Source of the DNA: JAQGJA01 sp965651535
Lineage (GTDB): Bacteria; Pseudomonadota; Alphaproteobacteria; Micavibrionales; SZUA-601
Assembly: GCA_965651535.1 (NCBI GenBank)
Contig: CBFGSX010000018.1
Span: 1 to 19,244 of the forward strand
DNA: 19,244 bases
Reading direction: 5' to 3'
Below, one piece after another: positions 1-8,596 of this stretch. Position 1 is the first letter of the stretch. Each line of letters opens with the position of its first letter. Under the pieces are notes generated by a model. The model had not been told where the DNA came from. It searched no databases and saw only the letters and a program-made list of their open reading frames with translations. The position numbers were made by a program, and so were the translations under genes.

Positions 1-317
1 GGCGTCTCGCCGCGCAAGTAAGAGTCGGCGAAATCGTCGATGACGTTCTGCTTGAACATATTTTCGTAGTTGAGAACGTAATGCGGGAAGCCGCATTCAT
101 CGGCGACGCGCTTGGCGTCATAAATATCCTGTCCGGCGCAGCACGCGCCTTTTTTGCCGGCAAACGCGCCGTAATCGTATAATTGCAGCGTGATGCCGAC
201 GACATCATAACCCTCGGCGTGCAGCATGGCCGCCGTCACGGATGAATCAACGCCGCCCGACATGGCCACGACCACGCGGGTATCTTTTGGCGCTTTGTTG
301 ATTCCCAAAGAGTTCAT
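1..317 (-). CDS. mnmA: tRNA-specific 2-thiouridylase MnmA (N-terminal part, runs off left edge)
   Basis: MnmA thiolates the wobble uridine (s2U34) of Lys, Glu and Gln tRNAs, using ATP and a persulfide relay. The visible 105 residues contain the PP-loop ATP-binding motif SGGVDSSV at about residues 20-27, then GITLQLYDYG and the family-typical GACCAGQDIYDAKRVAD around residues 57-73. The catalytic cysteines expected further downstream lie outside the window. The start at 317 is the ATG upstream of the PP-loop at the usual distance; its ribosome binding site is weak (AAAGAA). It lies downstream of the ferredoxin gene on the same strand, 91 bases away, with a palindromic repeat in the gap, so the two may be co-transcribed. 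Family assignment is firm. Confidence 0.93.
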   Translation of the reverse strand, partial: MNSLGINKAPKDTRVVVAMSGGVDSSVTAAMLHAEGYDVVGITLQLYDYGAFAGKKGACCAGQDIYDAKRVADECGFPHYVLNYENMFKQNVIDDFADSYLRGET

Positions 318-330
318 TTCTTTTTTCCCT

Positions 331-400
331 GTCATCCCGAGCGAAGCGAGGGATCTCCATCCAAAGGGGGAGATTCCTCGGGCTATGCCCTCGGAATGAC
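331..400. repeat. Dispersed palindromic repeat (GTCATCCCGAGCGAAGCGAG family)
   Basis: A 70-base element is bounded by the inverted ends GTCAT...ATGAC. It has an internal inverted pair, CCCGAG...CTCGG, and the hairpin-forming GAGCGAAGCGAG. It resembles the widespread proteobacterial intergenic repeat that reads GTCATCCCGAGCGAAGCGAGGGATCT in many genomes (recalled, not searched). It fills most of the ferredoxin-mnmA spacer and ends 14 bases before the mnmA start, so a read-through transcript would carry a hairpin just upstream of mnmA. Confidence 0.7.
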
Positions 401-408
401 AAATTTTC

Positions 409-720
409 TTATATTTGCGGCAAGGTCACAACCATGCCATCCATGTCGTCCGTCACTTTGATCTGGCAACCCAGACGCGAGGTCTCGGTCAATCCAAAAG
501 CCAGATCCAGCATATCTTCCTCCGCCGTTTGCTTCGGCGGCAATTTGCCGTACCACTCTTCGTCCATCACCAGATGGCAGGTGGCGCAGGCCAGACTGCC
601 GCCGCACGCGCCCTCGAGGTCGATGTCGTTGTCATGCGCCACGCGCAGCAGGCTGGCGCCGACGGGGGCATCAACTTCTTTGCGCGATCCATCGCGCTGG
701 ATGAAAGTAATCTTCGGCAT
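409..720 (-). CDS. [2Fe-2S] ferredoxin, adrenodoxin type
   Basis: This 103-residue electron carrier has a single plant/adrenodoxin-type [2Fe-2S] cluster. The four ligands are visible as C39, C45, C48 and C85, in the spacing C-x5-C-x2-C-x36-C, within CGGSLACATC and RLGCQI. The C-terminal acidic and hydrophobic tail fits the Isc-type or adrenodoxin-type ferredoxins that donate electrons for iron-sulfur cluster assembly or other mono-oxygenase-like reactions; which of these cannot be told here. Length is normal. It precedes mnmA, which depends on cysteine desulfurase sulfur, so a sulfur or Fe-S link is plausible but inferred. There is no Shine-Dalgarno sequence before the ATG, and a promoter ends only eight bases upstream, so the mRNA may be leaderless. 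Confidence 0.93.
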   Translation of the reverse strand: MPKITFIQRDGSRKEVDAPVGASLLRVAHDNDIDLEGACGGSLACATCHLVMDEEWYGKLPPKQTAEEDMLDLAFGLTETSRLGCQIKVTDDMDGMVVTLPQI

Positions 721-728
721 GGGGGCGT

Positions 729-757
729 TTATAAGGGAAAAACCGCGTTCTCGTCAA
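729..757 (-). promoter_or_regulatory. Predicted sigma-70 promoter for the ferredoxin gene
   Basis: On the minus strand there is TTGACG (757-752), a 17-base spacer, and TTATAA (734-729); an 18-base spacing to TATAAA is also possible. Transcription would start near 722-723, two or three bases before the ferredoxin ATG at 720. No better start codon or ribosome binding site follows, which is why a leaderless transcript is suggested. Confidence 0.6.
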
Positions 758-781
758 AGGTTTTAACCCAAAAATTAATAA

Positions 782-940
782 ACCCGGCCGCGAGCGCCGC
801 TGTGCGATATGTTCCCTCGGCCCCGTCTAAGACAGGTGGGTGACCATATAACCAGACCAAGGGTCTGGGCAGGGACGGTCCCCTAGGAACTAGAAGTATC
901 GGCCCGGGGATTCATGGCACTGGCGCACGCCGCAGCCGGA
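782..940 (-). ncRNA. ssrS: 6S RNA
   Basis: 6S RNA is a long hairpin with an open-promoter-like bubble that sequesters sigma-70 RNA polymerase. Near the 5' side, the minus strand contains CCCCGGGCCGATACTTC, closely matching the E. coli 6S stretch CCCCUGAGCCGAUAUUUC. The ends form a closing stem of about eight pairs: CCGGCTGC near 930 pairs with GCGGCCGG near 785. The predicted length of about 159 nt is right for 6S. The position downstream of zapA on the same strand matches the conserved zapA-ssrS order of proteobacteria. A TATAAT promoter lies just upstream. The 3' end is approximate, set by the closing stem. Confidence 0.85.
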
Positions 941-946
941 ACAAGC

Positions 947-976
947 ATTATATAGGATTTAACCGTGAAAAGCCAA
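947..976 (-). promoter_or_regulatory. Promoter of 6S RNA
   Basis: The minus strand shows TTGGCT (976-971), an 18-base spacer, and a consensus TATAAT (952-947). Initiation about seven bases downstream gives a 5' end near 940, which coincides with the start of the 6S closing stem. It sits right after the small ORF that follows zapA. Confidence 0.65.
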
Positions 977-985
977 GGAAAACTG

Positions 986-1171
986 TCAAGCCCTGGAGAA
1001 AACAGTCCCTTCTGGCGTTAGGTGGGGCCTGAGATTTGGAACCGGTGGTTGAACCTGAGCAAAAAGTGCGTCCAGCTCGGGGCAAGGGTCTACTTTAACC
1101 CTTCGAAAGATGTTTTCGACCTGATCCCGAAAGTCGAAGGCGGTTACGATATTCTTTGTTTTTTGTGTCAT
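986..1171 (-). CDS. Small hypothetical protein between zapA and 6S RNA (61 aa)
   Basis: The ATG at 1171 begins two bases after the zapA stop codon and opens a 61-residue frame starting MTQKTKNIVTAFDFRDQVEN and ending at a TGA that abuts the 6S promoter. An AAGG about 13 bases upstream, inside the end of zapA, could serve as ribosome binding site. The N-terminal half is charged and probably helical; the C-terminal half is Pro-rich (VQPPVPNLRPH). I do not recognise the family. Tight spacing with zapA argues for a translated operon member, but its small size leaves real doubt. The same frame stays open into zapA; that upstream part is treated as chance. Confidence 0.45.
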   Translation of the reverse strand: MTQKTKNIVTAFDFRDQVENIFRRVKVDPCPELDALFAQVQPPVPNLRPHLTPEGTVFSRA

Positions 1172-1173
1172 TT

Positions 1174-1518
1174 TTATGCCGAAGCCTTGAGTTTTTCCGC
1201 CAGTTCCTCGATGCGGTGCGTCAGGTGCTGGACGGCGGAGAGATCGATCTCGACCTGACGCTGGAATTTCGCGTCGTGCTGCGAATTGTCCATCTGGGCC
1301 TGATCGAGGCCTTCGCGGGCGTTCAGTAATTCGTCGGCCAGCAAAAGGCTGGTCAGCAGCCATTGATAGGATTCGTTGTTGTTCGCCCCGGCATTGCGCG
1401 AAACGTCGCGCAGCTTCTGGTCGATATATTGCCCCAGATATTGCACGCGCTTTTCCTGGCCTTCGTCGCAGGCGACGGTGAAATTGCGGCCGTTGAGGGT
1501 CAAGGTCACTTTCGGCAT
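1174..1518 (-). CDS. zapA: Cell division protein ZapA
   Basis: ZapA binds and bundles FtsZ filaments at the Z-ring in the cytoplasm. The 114-residue protein has the typical ZapA head, MPKVTLTLNGRNFTVACDEG, then EKRVQYLGQYIDQKL and the alanine/leucine-rich WLLTSLLLADELLNA helix. A C-terminal coiled coil (about residues 75-112) follows, as expected for a dimerising ZapA. The start overlaps the stop of the upstream DUF4164 gene by one base (TGATG), indicating translational coupling. The order DUF4164-zapA-ssrS is conserved in alphaproteobacteria and supports the call. Confidence 0.9.
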   Translation of the reverse strand: MPKVTLTLNGRNFTVACDEGQEKRVQYLGQYIDQKLRDVSRNAGANNNESYQWLLTSLLLADELLNAREGLDQAQMDNSQHDAKFQRQVEIDLSAVQHLTHRIEELAEKLKASA

Positions 1519-1742
1519 CAGTTCATCGCCCCATTGGCAGGTTGCAGGGTTTTCTCGATCTGGTTGATGACCGTGTCGAGTTCCTTGGCGATGGCGCGCG
1601 CGCGGTCGCGTTCGCCGTCGAGTTGAGAAAAGAGGTCGCGTTGCTGGGTCTCGTAGCGGGCGACCTTGGCGTCGATCGCGCTTTCCAGCTTGTCGATGGC
1701 GCCGTTGAGCTTCTCGAGCGCCGAAGTCAGGGGTGAGGACAT
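1518..1742 (-). CDS. DUF4164-like small coiled-coil protein
   Basis: This 74-residue protein is almost entirely predicted helix with heptad-like leucine and isoleucine spacing (LEKLNGAIDKLESAI, ELDTVINQIEKTL) and many charged residues. Small coiled-coil proteins of the DUF4164 type stand directly before zapA in many alphaproteobacteria, and that context drives the assignment. AAGGA seven bases before the ATG is a good ribosome binding site. Its function is unknown; coupling to zapA suggests a role around the divisome. The divergent transketolase gene starts 74 bases away, so the short spacer must contain promoters for both directions. Confidence 0.75.
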   Translation of the reverse strand: MSSPLTSALEKLNGAIDKLESAIDAKVARYETQQRDLFSQLDGERDRARAIAKELDTVINQIEKTLQPANGAMN

Positions 1743-1816
1743 GGGCTAATCCTTTATGTCTATCCGTCTAGCATAAGGGGTTTGCGCTTGCTAGGCTAGG
1801 GGGTATGGAGAAAAAA

Positions 1817-3805
1817 ATGCCGCAATTTAATGACCTTTCCAACGCCATCCGTTTCCTGTCCATCGACGCCGTCGAAAAGGCCAATTCCGGCCATCCGGGG
1901 ATGCCGATGGGCATGGCCGATGTGGCCACCGTGCTGTTCCGGGATTTTCTGCGTTTCGACCCGAAAATGCCGAGCTGGCCCGACCGCGACCGCTTTGTGC
2001 TGTCGGCGGGCCACGGCTCCATGCTGCTCTATGCGCTGGCCTATTTGACGGGCTACGAGGCGATGACGCTGGACGAGATCAAGAAGTTCCGCCAGCTCAA
2101 AAGCCTCACCCCCGGCCATCCCGAGCGCCATGTGGAAACGGGCGTCGAGATGACCACCGGCCCGCTGGGGCAGGGTCTGTCCACCGCCGTCGGCATGGCG
2201 CTGGCCGAGGAGATGCTGAAAGCGCGCTTCGGCGAGAAGCTGGTCGATCACAAGACCTATGTGATTTGCAGCGACGGCGACCTGCAGGAAGGCGTGACGC
2301 ATGAGGCTTGTGCGCTGGCGGGGCATTTGAAGCTGAAAAACCTGATCGCTCTCTATGACAGCAACGACATTTCCATCGACGGGCCGACAAGTCTGAGCTT
2401 CTCGGAAAATGTCGAGCAGCGTTTCGTCGGCTATGGCTGGGCGGTGGATACGGTGGACGGCCACAACCCCGAGGCCATCCATGGCGCAATCGCCATGGCG
2501 CAGCAATCCGACCGTCCGACATTGATCGTTTGCCGCACGAAGATCGGCTTCGGTTCGCCGAACAAGGCGGGAACGAAAGATGTCCACGGCTCGCCTTTGG
2601 GCAAAGACGAAATCGCGGCGACGCGCCAGAATTTGAACTGGCCGCACGAGGCCTTTGTTATTCCCGACGATATTTTGAAGGCCTGGCGCGCCATCGGCCA
2701 AAAAGGCGCGGCGTTATCCAAGGCGTGGAGAGAGCGGCTGGATGTCAATCCGCAGAAAAAGGAATTCGAGAATTTCATCGCCACGAAACTGACGCCGGAA
2801 TTTTCCGAGGCGATTACCGCGCTGAAAAAGGATTTCGTCGAAAAGAAACCGGCACAAGCGACGCGTAAGTCTTCAGGCGATACGCTGGAAAAGATCGTGC
2901 CGGAATTATCGTGTCTCATCGGCGGTTCCGCCGATCTGACGCCGTCGAACAATACGCGCACGACGATAATGACCGACATCAAGCCCGGCGATTTTTCGGG
3001 GCGTTACGTGCGCTATGGCGTGCGCGAACACGGCATGGCGTGCATCCTCAACGGCATGGCGCTGCATGGCGGGATCATTCCGTATGCGGGCACGTTCATG
3101 TCCTTTACCGATTATTGTCGTCCGGCGATCCGTCTGGCCGCGCTGATGAAGCTGCGCTCGATTTTCGTGATGACGCATGATTCCATCGGGCTTGGCGAAG
3201 ATGGGCCCACGCACCAGCCCGTCGAGCATCTGGCGGCCTTGCGCGCCATTCCGAATGTGCAGGTTTTGCGCCCCAGCGACACGGTGGAAACGGCGGAGTG
3301 CTGGCAGTTGGCGCTGGAAAAAACCGACGGGCCGACCATTCTGGCTCTGTCGCGCCAGAACGTGCCGACGGCGCGGCTCGAAGCATCGGAGAAGAATTTG
3401 TCTGCGCTTGGTGGATATGTGTTGCGCGATTACCCCTCACCCCAACCCTCTCCCTCAAGGGGAGAGGGGGTGGTGTTGATTGCAACCGGAACCGAGATTT
3501 CAATCGCCGTCGACGTGTATGAGAGGTTTTCCGAAAAAGGGATCAACGCGCGTGTTGTGTCGATGCCCTGCCGCGAAATTTTCCTCCGGCAGCCTTTATC
3601 CTATCAGGCCGCGGTTTTGGGAACGGGCAAGCGCGTCGTGATCGAGGCGGGCATCAAACAGGGCTGGGAAGGGATTTTGGGCGCGGACGGGTTGTTCTTT
3701 GGCGTCGAGAGTTTTGGCGAAAGCGCGCCCTACAAGGAGATTTACGCGCATTTCGGCCTGACGGCGGAAAATATCGTGGCAAGTCTGGAGCGGATTAAGG
3801 CGTAA
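1817..3805 (+). CDS. tkt: Transketolase
   Basis: This thiamine-diphosphate enzyme moves two-carbon ketol units between sugar phosphates in the pentose phosphate pathway. The 662-residue protein has the substrate-contacting His26 in SGHPGMPMG, the ThDP motif from about residue 152 (SDGDLQEG) to DSN near 183, and the pyrimidine-domain YGVREHGMA with its catalytic Glu. I chose ATG 1817 over 1805 because GGAG lies six bases before it, whereas 1805 has no properly spaced site; both are in frame. An unusual 12-residue Pro/Ser/Gly insert at about 540-551 comes from a palindromic repeat (see separate entry). Gap follows on the same strand. Confidence 0.96.
   Translation: MPQFNDLSNAIRFLSIDAVEKANSGHPGMPMGMADVATVLFRDFLRFDPKMPSWPDRDRFVLSAGHGSMLLYALAYLTGYEAMTLDEIKKFRQLKSLTPGHPERHVETGVEMTTGPLGQGLSTAVGMALAEEMLKARFGEKLVDHKTYVICSDGDLQEGVTHEACALAGHLKLKNLIALYDSNDISIDGPTSLSFSENVEQRFVGYGWAVDTVDGHNPEAIHGAIAMAQQSDRPTLIVCRTKIGFGSPNKAGTKDVHGSPLGKDEIAATRQNLNWPHEAFVIPDDILKAWRAIGQKGAALSKAWRERLDVNPQKKEFENFIATKLTPEFSEAITALKKDFVEKKPAQATRKSSGDTLEKIVPELSCLIGGSADLTPSNNTRTTIMTDIKPGDFSGRYVRYGVREHGMACILNGMALHGGIIPYAGTFMSFTDYCRPAIRLAALMKLRSIFVMTHDSIGLGEDGPTHQPVEHLAALRAIPNVQVLRPSDTVETAECWQLALEKTDGPTILALSRQNVPTARLEASEKNLSALGGYVLRDYPSPQPSPSRGEGVVLIATGTEISIAVDVYERFSEKGINARVVSMPCREIFLRQPLSYQAAVLGTGKRVVIEAGIKQGWEGILGADGLFFGVESFGESAPYKEIYAHFGLTAENIVASLERIKA
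3433..3472. repeat. Palindromic repeat inserted in frame within transketolase
   Basis: CCCTCTCCC (3446-3454) and GGGGAGAGGG (3459-3468) form a strong hairpin inside CCCTCACCCCAACCCTC, a sequence otherwise typical of intergenic bacterial repeats. In frame it encodes PSPQPSPSRGEG between the conserved GGYVLRD and VVLIATGTE of the transketolase C-terminal domain. The insert keeps the frame and adds about a dozen residues at a domain surface loop (inferred). A related but degenerate copy lies after gap at 5326-5355. Confidence 0.8.
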
Positions 3806-3977
3806 GCGGCTTGTTGTTTTGGCGCTTGACGGTCAAGGCCTGTTCCAGCTCGGCTTCGGGCGCGGCTTGCAGCATATCGGCCATGGTGTCGGCGAAGCCG
3901 GTCAGGCGGTTCTGGCGCGCACGCGGCCCCCACAGACCTCCTAAGTCCAAAGCTTTTTCAGCTATATCAAGGCTCAT
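3795..3977 (-). CDS. Small hypothetical protein convergent with transketolase (60 aa)
   Basis: This 60-residue ORF begins MSLDIAEKALDLGGLWGPRA and continues with RQNRLTGFADTMADMLQ and a helical, charged C-terminus. I do not recognise the family and see no signal peptide or membrane segment, so it is probably cytoplasmic. A strong Shine-Dalgarno, AAGGAGA, stands five bases before the ATG at 3977, and a TTGACT-N17-TAAACT promoter lies just upstream. Together they make this a likely real gene despite its size. Its stop overlaps the end of tkt by 11 bases in the convergent orientation, which could allow antisense interference with tkt transcript ends. Confidence 0.65.
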   Translation of the reverse strand: MSLDIAEKALDLGGLWGPRARQNRLTGFADTMADMLQAAPEAELEQALTVKRQNNKPLTP

Positions 3978-4001
3978 CTGGGTCTCCTTACTCTTTTCAA
4001 C

Positions 4002-4030
4002 AGTTTAACCTTTTTAGGGCCAAAAGTCAA
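4002..4030 (-). promoter_or_regulatory. Predicted promoter for the 60-aa convergent gene
   Basis: Minus strand: TTGACT (4030-4025), exactly 17 bases, then TAAACT (4007-4002). Start of transcription would fall near 3995, giving an 18-base leader that contains the AAGGAGA ribosome binding site. Confidence 0.6.
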
Positions 4031-4100
4031 GGTTTCGGATCGTGTCGCAGCAAGATTTGTGGATAATCGGTCGGTGTCGCAGTTTGAGAGTTCTTTTCCC

Positions 4101-4187
4101 TTGTCTTGCCCGCGCAGGCGGGCATCCGGCTTGAAACCTAAAAAAAAGAATTGGAGCCGGACCCCCGCCTGCGCGGGGGTGACAGGA
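4101..4187. repeat. Long palindromic repeat in the tkt-gap spacer
   Basis: Two GC-rich arms, CCCGCGCAGGCGGGCATCCGG (about 4109-4129) and CCGGACCCCCGCCTGCGCGGG (about 4158-4178), are inverted copies around an A-rich centre. This matches the common proteobacterial repeat that translates as VTPAQAGV (recalled). It occupies most of the 318-base gap between the small minus-strand gene (start 3977) and gap (4296). The rest of that gap contains the promoters listed and two short copies of GTGTCGCAG (4042-4050 and 4074-4082). Confidence 0.75.
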
Positions 4188-4226
4188 GAGGGGGTTTTAT
4201 GAAACGGAGACACGACCCAAAAACCT

Positions 4227-4255
4227 CTTGCCTTGCAGGTTTCAGGGGGTATGTT
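4227..4255 (+). promoter_or_regulatory. Predicted promoter for gap
   Basis: CTTGCC (4227-4232), 17 bases, TATGTT (4250-4255), 41 bases before the gap start codon. A plausible sigma-70 match with a moderate -35. The leader carries AAAGGA about eight bases before the gap ATG. Confidence 0.4.
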
Positions 4256-4295
4256 AGGGCCTCAAAAATGAAGAAGAACAAGAAAGGACTCTCCC

Positions 4296-5303
4296 ATGAC
4301 CATCAAGGTGGGCATTAACGGTTTTGGCCGCATCGGCCGTCTGGTGTTCCGCGCGGCGGTTGCCAACCACAAAGAGATTGAGATCGTCGGCATTAACGAC
4401 CTGATCGACGTCGATTATATGGCCTATATGCTGAAATACGATTCCGTGCACGGGCCGTTCAAGGGCGATGTCGGCATTGAAGGCGGCGCGTTGGTCGTCA
4501 ACGGCAAGAAAATCCGCGTTACCGCCGAGAAAGACCCGGCCAATTTGAAATGGGACGCGATCGGCGCGGAATACGTCGTCGAATCCACGGGCCTGTTCCT
4601 CGATCAGGAAAAAGCCGGGGCGCATTTGAAAGCCGGCGCAAAACGCGTCGTCCTGTCGGCTCCCGCCAAAGACGATACGCCGACTTTTGTGATGGGCGTG
4701 AACCATAACTCATACAAAGCCGATCAGGCGATTTTCTCGAACGCGTCCTGCACGACGAACTGCCTGGCACCGTTGGCCAAGGTCATTCATGACAAATGGG
4801 GCATCGAAGAAGGTCTGATGACCACGGTGCATGCCGTCACCGCGACCCAGAAAACCGTGGACGGCCCAAGCGCCAAAGACTGGCGCGGCGGCCGCGGGGC
4901 GTATTCGAACATCATCCCGTCCTCGACCGGCGCAGCCAAGGCCGTCGGTCTGGTTATTCCTGAACTGAAGGGCAAGCTGACAGGTATGTCGTTCCGCGTG
5001 CCGGTGGCCAATGTCTCGGTCGTCGATCTGACGGCACGTCTGAAAAACGCGGCGAGCTATGATGATATCAAGGCCGAGTTCAAACGCGCCTCGGAAAACG
5101 AACTGAAGGGTATTCTGGGCTATACCGAGGACGAGGTTGTCTCGACCGATTTCATCGGCGACGCCCGCACCTCGATTTTCGATGCCAAGGCTGGGATTGC
5201 CCTGAGCCCGAATTTCGTCAAGCTCGTGTCGTGGTACGACAACGAATGGGGTTATTCGAACAAGCTGGTCGAGCTGATCAAGCACACGGCATCGGTCAAA
5301 TAA
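4296..5303 (+). CDS. gap: Type I glyceraldehyde-3-phosphate dehydrogenase
   Basis: This enzyme oxidises glyceraldehyde-3-phosphate to 1,3-bisphosphoglycerate with NAD+, in glycolysis or in reverse for gluconeogenesis. The 335-residue length is standard for a tetrameric GAPDH. Visible are the Rossmann motif INGFGRIGR (7-15), VGINDLIDVDYMAYMLKYDS resembling the NAD-specific E. coli GapA, the catalytic Cys152 in SNASCTTNCLAP, and His179 in TTVHAVTATQ. WYDNEWGYSNKL near the C-terminus is the usual conserved end. It follows tkt on the same strand but has its own promoter-like sequence after a repeat-filled gap. The pgk and fba genes that often follow in alphaproteobacteria are absent here. Confidence 0.97.
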   Translation: MTIKVGINGFGRIGRLVFRAAVANHKEIEIVGINDLIDVDYMAYMLKYDSVHGPFKGDVGIEGGALVVNGKKIRVTAEKDPANLKWDAIGAEYVVESTGLFLDQEKAGAHLKAGAKRVVLSAPAKDDTPTFVMGVNHNSYKADQAIFSNASCTTNCLAPLAKVIHDKWGIEEGLMTTVHAVTATQKTVDGPSAKDWRGGRGAYSNIIPSSTGAAKAVGLVIPELKGKLTGMSFRVPVANVSVVDLTARLKNAASYDDIKAEFKRASENELKGILGYTEDEVVSTDFIGDARTSIFDAKAGIALSPNFVKLVSWYDNEWGYSNKLVELIKHTASVK

Positions 5304-5325
5304 CGCCGGATTTTAGCCTGAATCA

Positions 5326-5355
5326 CCTCTCCCCTCGCGTGAGCGTCGGGAGAGG
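5326..5355. repeat. Hairpin after gap, related to the transketolase insert
   Basis: CCTCTCCC (5326-5333) and GGGAGAGG (5348-5355) form an eight-pair stem 22 bases after the gap stop. It resembles the repeat within tkt. There is no T-tract, so it is not a typical intrinsic terminator, though it may protect the mRNA 3' end. Confidence 0.6.
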
Positions 5356-5396
5356 GGGCTTGAATCAATAGCGTCCGCGATAACGGATGGTTTCCA

Positions 5397-5568
5397 TTTT
5401 TGAACCACGAGAGCTAAACAGAGATAGACAGAGTTCTTTTGTCTTCTATGTCGCGTAGCGGCCTGAAAATTCAGTTCTAATGTTTGTCACGCTATTTTGG
5501 GGTGCGCTTCGCGCATTTTCCGTTATTGCAGAACACTCTGTCTCTGTTTAGCTCTGTTGTTCAAAAAA
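5397..5568. repeat. 172-base inverted-repeat element in the gap-ATPase spacer
   Basis: The left arm (5397-5436, TTTTTGAACCACGAGAGCTA...) and the right arm (5531-5568) are imperfect inverted copies of about 38 bases; both contain GAGCTAAACAGAGA in one orientation. The 94-base centre has its own small hairpins (for example GTGCGCTTCGCGCA) and no ORF of note. There are no obvious target-site duplications or transposase. The arm resembles the AACCACAGAGACACAGAG repeats common in bacterial genomes. It occupies the middle of a 381-base region without genes (5304-5684). Confidence 0.65.
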
Positions 5569-5592
5569 GCTTACACGCCGTTCTCGAAGAAT

Positions 5593-5619
5593 TTAGTGAA
5601 CTTAGTGCTCTTAGTGGTT
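5593..5619. repeat. Three 9-base tandem units (TTAGTGNNN)
   Basis: TTAGTGAAC, TTAGTGCTC and TTAGTGGTT follow each other with an exact 9-base period. This looks like part of the same class of dispersed bacterial repeats as the neighbouring inverted element. Confidence 0.6.
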
Positions 5620-5624
5620 AACAT

Positions 5625-5656
<32 letters not shown>

Positions 5657-5684
5657 TGAAGCAAACTCTGTCTATCTCCGCGTT

Positions 5685-8354
<2,670 letters not shown>

Positions 8355-8374
8355 TACAACCTGCCCGGTTCAAG

Positions 8375-8449
8375 TGGTGCCGGATGACGGGATTGAACCG
8401 CCGACCTTCTGTTTACAAAACAGCTGCTCTACCGCTGAGCTAATCCGGC
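8375..8449 (-). tRNA. tRNA-Thr (UGU anticodon)
   Basis: The minus strand folds into a complete cloverleaf of 75 nt with encoded CCA: acceptor GCCGGAT/ATCCGGC, D-arm AGCTCAGCGGTAGAGC, anticodon loop TTTGTAA with anticodon TGT, and T-arm GGCGG-TTCAATC-CCGTC. It strongly resembles E. coli tRNA-Thr(UGU). The 27-43 position is a G-A mismatch, leaving four good pairs in the anticodon stem. Confidence 0.95.
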
Positions 8450-8463
8450 TTCCTGAGACGTTT

Positions 8464-8492
8464 TCCTTAACGGTTTGGGGCGCGAAGGGCAA
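8464..8492 (-). promoter_or_regulatory. Possible tRNA-Thr promoter
   Basis: Minus strand: TTGCCC (8492-8487), 17 bases, TAAGGA (8469-8464). Initiation would fall about eight bases before the tRNA 5' end. The -10 is a weak match. Confidence 0.35.
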
Positions 8493-8596
8493 GAGGTTTC
8501 CGCCCGGTTTTAAGGTAATTGATTAACGCGGCCTTTAAGATTAGTGTTAAGGATAAGCAAATAAGTAGATTATGGCTTATTGGGGGCGTTCGAAAC

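Noticed and set aside
1743..1816. Divergent promoters between DUF4164 and tkt
   Set aside because: TAGCAT/TATGCT is present at about 1769-1776 in both directions, but no convincing -35 at the right distance was found for either gene.
1796..2701. Long 301-codon minus-strand frame opposite transketolase
   Set aside because: Antisense shadow of tkt in GC-rich DNA; composition (His/Arg/Gln-rich) is typical of an out-of-frame translation and tkt is certain.
4268..4318. Small upstream ORF (MKKNKKGLSHDHQGGH) overlapping the gap start
   Set aside because: Its Lys-rich start coincides with the gap ribosome binding region and it lacks its own Shine-Dalgarno; likely chance.
5397..5568. Insertion sequence or CRISPR-like array
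   Set aside because: Only one inverted pair, no transposase frame, no regularly spaced direct repeats with unique spacers.
8375..8449. tRNA-Thr as integration site for a dot/icm island
   Set aside because: The tRNA 3' end points toward the ATPase, away from the dot genes, and I see no repeated tRNA end or integrase in the window.
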